NCBI GenBank assembly: GCA_031769625.1
Contig: JAUIMM010000483.1
Coordinates: 6,020,001 to 6,084,000, forward strand
Source of the DNA: Taudactylus pleione
Lineage: Eukaryota; Chordata; Amphibia; Anura; Myobatrachidae
Direction of reading: 5' to 3'
DNA length: 64,000 nucleotides
In this document: piece by piece, positions 57,351 to 64,000 of the stretch
Numbering within the stretch: the first letter of the stretch is position 1
Layout: each line of letters opens with the position of its first letter
The notes under the pieces: model-generated
The model's input: the letters and a program-made list of their open reading frames with translations, nothing else
The model's database searches: none
Told to the model about the DNA's origin: nothing
Position numbers and translations under genes: made by a program

Positions 57351-60241
57351 GGGGGGACAGTTAGGGTTAAGCACTTACAGGAGGGATAGGGTTAGGCACT
57401 AGGAGAGACAGTTAGGGTTAGGCACTTACAGGAGGGGTAGGGTTTGGCACTAGGGGAGACAGTTAAGGTTAAGCACTTACAGGAGGGGTAGGGTTAGGCA
57501 CTAGGAAAGACAGTTAGGGTTAGGCACTTATAGGAGGGGTAGGGTTAGGCACTAGGAGAGACAGTTATGGTTAAGCACTTACAGGAGGGGTAGGGTTAGG
57601 CACTAGCGGGGACAGTTATGGTTAAGCACTTACACGAGGGGTAGGGTTAGGCACTAGGAGAGACAGTTAGGGTTAGGCACTTACAGGAGGGGTAGGGTTA
57701 GGCACTAGGAGAGACAGTTATGGTTAAGCACTTATACAGGAGGGTTAGGGTTAGGCACTAGGAGAGACAGTTAGGGTTAGGCACTTACAGGAGGGATAGG
57801 GTTAGGCACTATGAGAGACAGTTAGGGTTAGGCACTTACAGGAGGGGTAGGGTTAGGCACTAGGAGAGACAGTTAGGGTTAGGCACTTACAGGAGGGGTA
57901 GGGTTAGGCACTAGGAGAGACAGTTAGGGTTAGGCACTTATCGGAGGGTTAGGAGGGACAGTTATGTTTAGGCACTTACAGGAGGGGTAGGTTAGGCACA
58001 GCACAAGGAGAGACAGTTTGGGTTAGGCACTTATCGGAGGGTTAGGCACTAGGAGGGACAGTTATGTTTAGGCACTTGCAGGAGGGGTAGGTTAGGCACT
58101 AGGAGGGACAGTTATGTCTAGGCTCTTACAGGAGGGGTAGGGTTAGGCAGTAGGAGGGACAGTTATGGTTAGGCACTAGAAGGGACAGTTAGGGTTAAGC
58201 ACTTACAGGAGGGATAGGGTTAGGCACTAGGAGAGACAGTTAGGGTTAGGCACTAGAAGGGACAGTTAGGGTAGGCACTTACAGGAGTGGTAGGGTTAGG
58301 CAGTAGGGGTGACAGTTAGGGTTTAGCACTTACAGGAGGGATAGGGTTAGGCACTAGGAGAGACAGTTAGGGTTAGGCACTTACAGGAGGGGTAAGGTTA
58401 GGCACAAGGAGAGACAGTTCGTGTTAGGCACTTATCGGAGGCTTAGGCACTAGGAGGGACAGTTATGTTTAGGCACTTACAGGAGGGGTAGGGTTAGGCA
58501 CTAGGAGGGACAGTTATGTTTAGGCACTTACAGGAGGGGTAGGGTTGGGCACTAGGAGAGAAAGTTAGGGTTAGGCACTAGAAGGGACAGTTAGGGTTAA
58601 GCACTTACAGGAGGGGTAGGGTTAGGCACTAGGAGAGACAGTTAGGGTTAGGCACTTATCGGAGGGTTAGGCACTAGGAGGGACAGTTATGTTTAGGCAC
58701 TTACAGGAGGGGTAGGTTAGGCACAAGGAGAGACAGTTAGGGTTAGGCACTTACAGGAGGGGTAGGGTTGGGCACTAGGAGAGACAGTTAGGGTTAGGCA
58801 CTAGAAGGGACAGTTAGGGGTAAGCACTTACAGGAGGGATAGGGTTAGGCACTAGGAGAGACAGTTAGGGTTAGGCACTAGAAGGGACAGTTATGTTTAG
58901 GCACTTACAGGAGGGGTAGGATAGGCACTAGGAGGGACAGTTATGTTTAGGCACTTACAGGAGGGGTAGGTTAGGCACTAGGAGGGACAGTTATGTTTAG
59001 GCACTTACAGGAGGGGTAGGGTTAGGCACTAGGAGGGACAGTTATGGTTAGGCACTTACAGGAGGGGTAGGGTTAGGCACTAGGAGAGACAGTTAGGGTT
59101 AGGCACTTACAGGAGGGGTAGGGTTGGGCACTAGGAGAGACAGTTAGGGTTAGGCACTAGTAGGGACAGTTAGGGTTAAGCACTTACAGGAGGGATAGGG
59201 TTAGGCACTAGGAGAGACAGTTAGGGTTAGGCACTAGAAGGGACAGTTATGTTTAGGCACTTACAGGAGGGTTAGGTTAGGCACTAGGAGGGACAACTAT
59301 GTTTAGGCACTTACAGGAGGGGTAGGGTTAGGCACTAGGGGGGATAGTTAGGGTTAAGCACTTACAGGAGGGATAGGGTTAGGCACTAGGAGAGACAGTT
59401 AGGGTTAGGCACTTACAGGAGGGGTAGGGTTTGGCACTAGGGGAGACAGTTAAGGTTAAGCACTTACAGGAGGGGTAGGGTTAGGCACTAGGAAAGACAG
59501 TTAGGGTTACGCACTTATAGGAGGGGTAGGGTTAGGCACTAGTAGAGACAGTTATGGTTAAGCACTTACAGGAGGGGTAGGGTTAGGCACTAGCGGGGAC
59601 AGTTATGGTTAAGCACTTACACGAGGGGTAGGGTTAGGCACTAGGAGAGACAGTTAGGGTTAGGCACTTACAGGAGGGGTAGGGTTAGGCACTAGGAGAG
59701 ACAGTTATGGTTAAGCACTTATACAGGAGGGTTAGGGTTAGGCACTAGGAGAGACAGTTAGGGTTAGGCACTTACAGGAGGGATAGGGTTAGGCACTACG
59801 AGAGACAGTTAGGGTTAGGCACTTACAGTAGGGGTAGGGTTAGGCACTAGGAGAGACAGTTAGGGTTAGGCACTTACAGGAGGGGTAGGGTTAGGCACTA
59901 GGAGAGACAGTTAGGATTAGGCACTTATCGGAGGGTTAGGAGGGACAGTTATGTTTAGGCACTTACAGGAGGGGTAGGTTAGGCACAGCACAAGGAGAGA
60001 CAGTTTGGGTTAGGCACTTATCGGAGGGTTAGGCACTAGGAGGGACAGTTATGTTTAGGCACTTGCAGGAGGGGTAGGTTAGGCACTAGGAGGGACAGTT
60101 ATGTCTAGGCACTTACAGGAGGGGTAGGGTTAGGCACTAGGAGGGACAGTTATGGTTAGGCACTAGAAGGGACAGTTAGGGTTAAGCACTTACAGGAGGG
60201 ATAGGGTTAGGCACTAGGAGAGACAGTTAGGGTTAGGCACT

Positions 60242-60776
60242 AGATTTGATTTGGTGCTAGATCCACCAACCTGAGGCACCCTTGCAAGTGTCCAAAGGCA
60301 CCCCAGGGTGCCACGGTGCTTAGTTTGGGAACCACTGGGTTAGGCACTTACAGGAGCATTAGGGTTAGGCAATTACAGGAGGGGTAGGGGTAGGCACTAT
60401 GTGAGACAGTTAGGGTTAGGCACTTACCCCAACGGTTAGGGTTAGGCACTAGGAGGGACAGTTATGTCTAGGCACTTACAGGAGGGGTAGGGTTAGGCAC
60501 TAGGAGGGTCAGTTATGGTTAGGCACTAGAAGGGACAGTTAGGGTTAAGCACTTACAGGAGGGATAGGGTTAGGCACTAGGAGAGACAGTTAGTGTTAGG
60601 CACTAGAAGGGACAGTTAGGGTAGGCACTTACAGGAGGGATAGGGTTAGGCACTAGGAGAGACAGTTAGGGTTAGGCACTAGATTTGATTTGGTGCTAGA
60701 TCCACCAACCTGAGGCACCCTTGCAAGTGTCCAAAGGCACCCCAGGGTGCCACGGTGCTTAGTTTAGGAACCAATG
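60242..60776 (-). repeat. Paired hAT ends in the array, pair 4 (copies 10 and 11)
   Basis: Starts at 60,242 and 60,681, 439 bp apart, with the two end variants in the same order as the other pairs. The array to its right follows the variant order seen after copy 1 (32,682) for some distance. Confidence 0.85.
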
Positions 60777-63700
60777 GGTTAGGCACTTACAGGAGCATTA
60801 GTGTTAGGCAATTACAGGAGGGGTAGGGGTAGGCACTATGTGAGACAGTTAGGGTTAGGCACTTACCCCAACGGTTAGGGTTAGGCACTAGGAGGGAGAG
60901 TTAGGGTTAGGCACTTACAGGAGGTGTAGAGTTAGGCACTAGGATAGGATACACAGTTAGGGTTAGGCACTTACAGGAGGGATAGGGTTAAGCACTAGGA
61001 GAGACAGTTAAGGATAGGTACTTACAGGAGGGGTAGGGTTTGGCACTTACAGGAGGGGTAGGGTTAGGCACTAGGGGGGACAGTTATGGTTAAGCACTTA
61101 CAGGAGGGATAGGGTAAGGCACTAGGAGAGACAGTTAGGTTTAGGCACTTACAGGAGGGGTAGGGTTAGGCACAAGGAGAGACAGTTAGGGTTAGGCACT
61201 TACAGGAGGAGTATGGTTAGGCACTAGGGGAGACAGTTATGGTTAAACACTTACAGGAGGGATAGGGTTAGGCACTAGGAGAGACAGTTAGGGTTAGGCA
61301 CTTACAGGAGGGGTAGGCTTAGGCACTAGGGTGGACAGTTATGGTTAACCACTTACCGGAGGGGTAGGGTTAGGCACTAGGGGGGACAGTTAGGGTTAGG
61401 CACTTACAGGAGGGATAGGGTTAGGCACTAGGAGAGACAGTTAGGGTTAGGCACTAGAAGAGACAGTTAGGGTTAGGCACTTACAGGAGGGGTAGGGTTA
61501 GGCACTAGGAGAGACAGTTATGGTTAAGCACTTACAGGAGGGGTAGGGTTAGGCACTACTGGGGACAGTTATGGTTAAGCACTTACAGGAGGAGTAGGGT
61601 TAGGCACTAGGAGAGACAGTTATGGTTAAGCACTTACAGGAGGGGTAGGCTTAGGCACTAGGGTGGACAGTTATGGTTAAGCACTTACCGGAGGGGTAGG
61701 GTTAGGCACTAGGGGGGACAGTTAGGGTTAGGCACTTACAGGAGGGGTAGGGTTAGGCACTAGGAGAGACAGTTAGGGTTAGGCACTAGAAGAGACAGTT
61801 AGGGTTAGGCACTTACAGGAGGGGTAGGGTTAGGCAGTAGGAGAGACAGTTATGGTTAAGTACTTACAGGAGGGGTAGGGTTAGGCACTAGTGGGGACAG
61901 TTATGGTTAAACACTTACAGGACGAGTAGGGTTAGGCACTAGGAGAGACAGTTAGGGTTAGACACTTACAGGAGGAGTAGGGTTAGGCACTAGGAGAGAC
62001 AGTTATGGTTAAGCACTTACAAGAGGGGTAGGGTAAGGCACTAGGAGAGACAGTTAGAATTAGGCACTTACAGGAGGGATAGGGTTAGGCACTAGGAGAG
62101 ACAGTTAGGGTTAGGCACTTACAGGAGGGGTAGGGTTAGGCACTAGGAGAGACAGTTAGGGTTAGGCACTTACAGGAGGGGTAGGGTTAGGCACTAGGAG
62201 AGACAGTTAGGGTTAGGCACTTACAGGAGGGGTAGGGTTAGGCACTAGGAGAGACAGTTAGGGTTAGGCACTTATCGGAGGGTTAGGCACTAGGAGGGAC
62301 AGTTATGTTTAGGCACTTACAGGAGGAGTAGGGTTAGGCACTAGGAGAGACAGTTATGGTTAAGCACTTACAAGAGGGGTAGGGTAAGGCACTAGGAGAG
62401 ACAGTTAGAATTAGGCACTTACAGGAGGGATAGGGTTAGGCACTAGGAGAGACAGTTAGGGTTAGGCACTTACAGGAGGGGTAGGGTTAGGCACTAGGAG
62501 AGACAGTTAGGGTTAGGCACTTATCGGAGGGTTAGGCACTAGGAGGGACAGTTATGTTTAGGCACTTACAGGAGGGGTAGGTTAGGCACAAGGAGAGACA
62601 GTTAGGGTTAGGCACTTACAGGAGGGGTAGGGTTGGGCACTAGGAGAGACAGTTAGGGTTAGGCACTAGAAGGGACAGTTAGGGTTAAGCACTTACAGGA
62701 GGGATAGGGTTAGGCACTAGGAGAGACAGTTAGGGTTAGGCACTAGAAGGGACAGTTATGTTTAGGCACTTACAGGAGGGGTAGGTTAGGCACTAGGAGG
62801 GACAGTTATGTTTAGGCACTTACAGGAGGGGTAGGTTAGGCACTAGGAGGGACAGTTATGTTTAGGCACTTACAGGAGGGGTAGGGTTAGGCACTAGGAG
62901 GGACAGTTATGGTTAGGCACTTACAGGAGGGGTAGGGTTAGGCACTGCGAGAGACAGTTAGGGTTAGGCACTTACAGGAGGGGTAGGGTTGGGCACTAGG
63001 AGAGACAGTTAGGGTTAGGCACTAATAGGGACAGTTAGGGTTATGCACTTACAGGAGGGATAGGGTTAGGCACTAGGAGAGACAGTTAGGGTTAGGCACT
63101 AGTAGGGACAGTTATGTTTAGGCACTTACAGGAGGGTTAGGTTAGGCACTAGGAGGGACAGCTATGTTTAGGCACTTACAGGAGGGGTAGGGTTAGGCAC
63201 TAGGGGGGACAGTTAGGGTTAAGCACTTACAGGAGGGATAGGGTTAGGCACTAGGAGAGACAGTTAGGGTTAGGCACTTACAGGAGGGGTAGGGTTTGGC
63301 ACTAGGGGAGACAGTTAAGGTTAAGCACTTACAGGATGGGTAGGGTTAGGCACTAGGAAAGACAGTTAGGGTTAGGCACTTATAGGAGGGGTAGGGTTAG
63401 GCACTAGGAGAGACAGTTATGGTTAAGCACTTACAGGAGGGGTAGGGTTAGGCACTAGCGGGGACAGTTATGGTTAAGCACTTACACGAGGGGTAGGGTT
63501 AGGCACTAGGAGAGACAGTTAGGGTTAGGCACTTACAGGAGGGGTAGGGTTAGGCACTAGGGAGACAGTTATGGTTAAGCACTTATACAGGAGGGTTAGG
63601 GTTAGGCACTAGGAGAGACAGTTAGGGTTAGGCACTTACAGGAGGGATAGGGTTAGGCACTATGAGAGACAGTTAGGGTTAGGCACTTACAGGAGGGGTA

Positions 63701-64000
63701 GGGTTAGGCACTAGGAGAGACAGTTAGGGTTAGGCACTTACAGGAGGGGTAGGGTTAGGCACTAGGAGAGACAGTTAGGGTTAGGCACTTATCGGAGGGT
63801 TAGGAGGGACAGTTATGTTTAGGCACTTACAGGAGGGGTAGGTTAGGCACAGCACAAGGAGAGACAGTTTGGGTTAGGCACTTATCGGAGGGTTAGGCAC
63901 TAGGAGGGACAGTTATGTTTAGGCACTTGCAGGAGGGGTAGGTTAGGCACTAGGAGGGTCAGTTATGTCTAGGCTCTTACAGGAGGGGTAGGGTTAGGCA

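Larger units (their letters stand above)
30656..64000 (+). repeat. Telomere-like satellite array, 51-bp dimeric unit, at least 33.3 kb
   Basis: A single continuous array reaching the window edge. The unit is about 51 bp made of two half-units. The 25-bp half has GGGTTAGGCACTTACAGGAG followed by GGGTA. The 26-bp half has GGGTTAGGCACTAGGAGAG followed by ACAGTTA. Variants (TTATGGTTAAGCAC, TTATGTTTAGGCAC, CTAGAAGGGACAG, CTAGTGGGGACAG, GGATAGGATACACAG, CTTATCGGAGGGTTAGG) recur in long shared strings, showing higher-order structure. About 650 units fit in the visible length. The consensus plus strand has 21 G and 6 C per 51 bases. No gene, no canonical (TTAGGG)n run and no CRISPR character. The right end is outside the window. 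Confidence 0.97.

Noticed and set aside
45469..60776. The repeated 96-bp segments as separate hAT insertions
   Set aside because: All share the same ragged left truncation and the same flanking array variants, and eight of them have exactly repeated spacing; copying with the array explains them better than independent insertion.
30656..64000. CRISPR array
   Set aside because: Units are directly contiguous and vary in the same positions; there are no unique spacers between constant repeats, and the genome context is eukaryotic.
30656..64000. True chromosome end
   Set aside because: No uninterrupted (TTAGGG)n run. The unit is 51 bp with non-telomeric sequence between cores and contains transposon fragments.

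Overview
The window reads as intergenic, repeat-dominated DNA from a large vertebrate genome, most likely an amphibian and probably a frog. That placement is an inference. It rests on the mixture of repeats: a Penelope-like retroelement with a GIY-YIG endonuclease, a Tc1/mariner remnant of a type I associate with fish and frogs, a tRNA-headed SINE, several hAT-type MITEs, and short foldback repeats with a CCAAT-like core. I found no host protein-coding gene, rRNA or functional tRNA gene. The only coding sequences with recognisable families are decayed transposon genes.

Layout. From 1 to about 24.7 kb is a patchwork of small, mostly non-autonomous mobile elements with little unique DNA between them. 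It holds three hAT MITEs with 8-bp target duplications (696-970, 2929-3198, 3430-3707), a hAT MITE inside a telomere-like minisatellite (4297-4618), a hAT insertion inside a SINE (19447-19752), and two foldback hairpins with about 50-bp arms (8419-8542, 14277-14399). It also holds a family ending in GGGCCTNATTCAGA, flanked by 3-bp TNT duplications where visible. Two members of that family (1876-2424 and 15489-16019) are built almost wholly of consecutive hairpins. Several elements carry internal minisatellites of the CCTAACCC/TTAGGG type. At 22.55-23.25 kb lies a truncated Tc1-like transposase.

From 24.74 to 26.05 kb is a 17-bp CCTAACCCTAG-type minisatellite with a 420-bp internal duplication. 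From 27.0 to 30.65 kb is a Penelope-like element. Its reverse transcriptase has lost the second Asp of the YIDD box and its endonuclease is frameshifted, so this copy is inactive.

From 30,656 to the right edge (at least 33.3 kb, not closed in this window) is one continuous satellite-like array. Its unit is about 51 bp, made of two related half-units of 25 and 26 bp that each open with a telomere-like GGGTTAGGCAC core. It has higher-order structure, tracked here by eleven copies of a 96-bp hAT end that has been copied along with the array. The array unit resembles the minisatellites inside the dispersed elements on the left, particularly the one at 4150-4296, so it probably arose by expansion of a transposon-borne minisatellite.

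Nothing here forms a pathway or operon. The links are of descent: transposons carrying telomere-like minisatellites, later insertions using those minisatellites as targets, and a very large array derived from the same motif.
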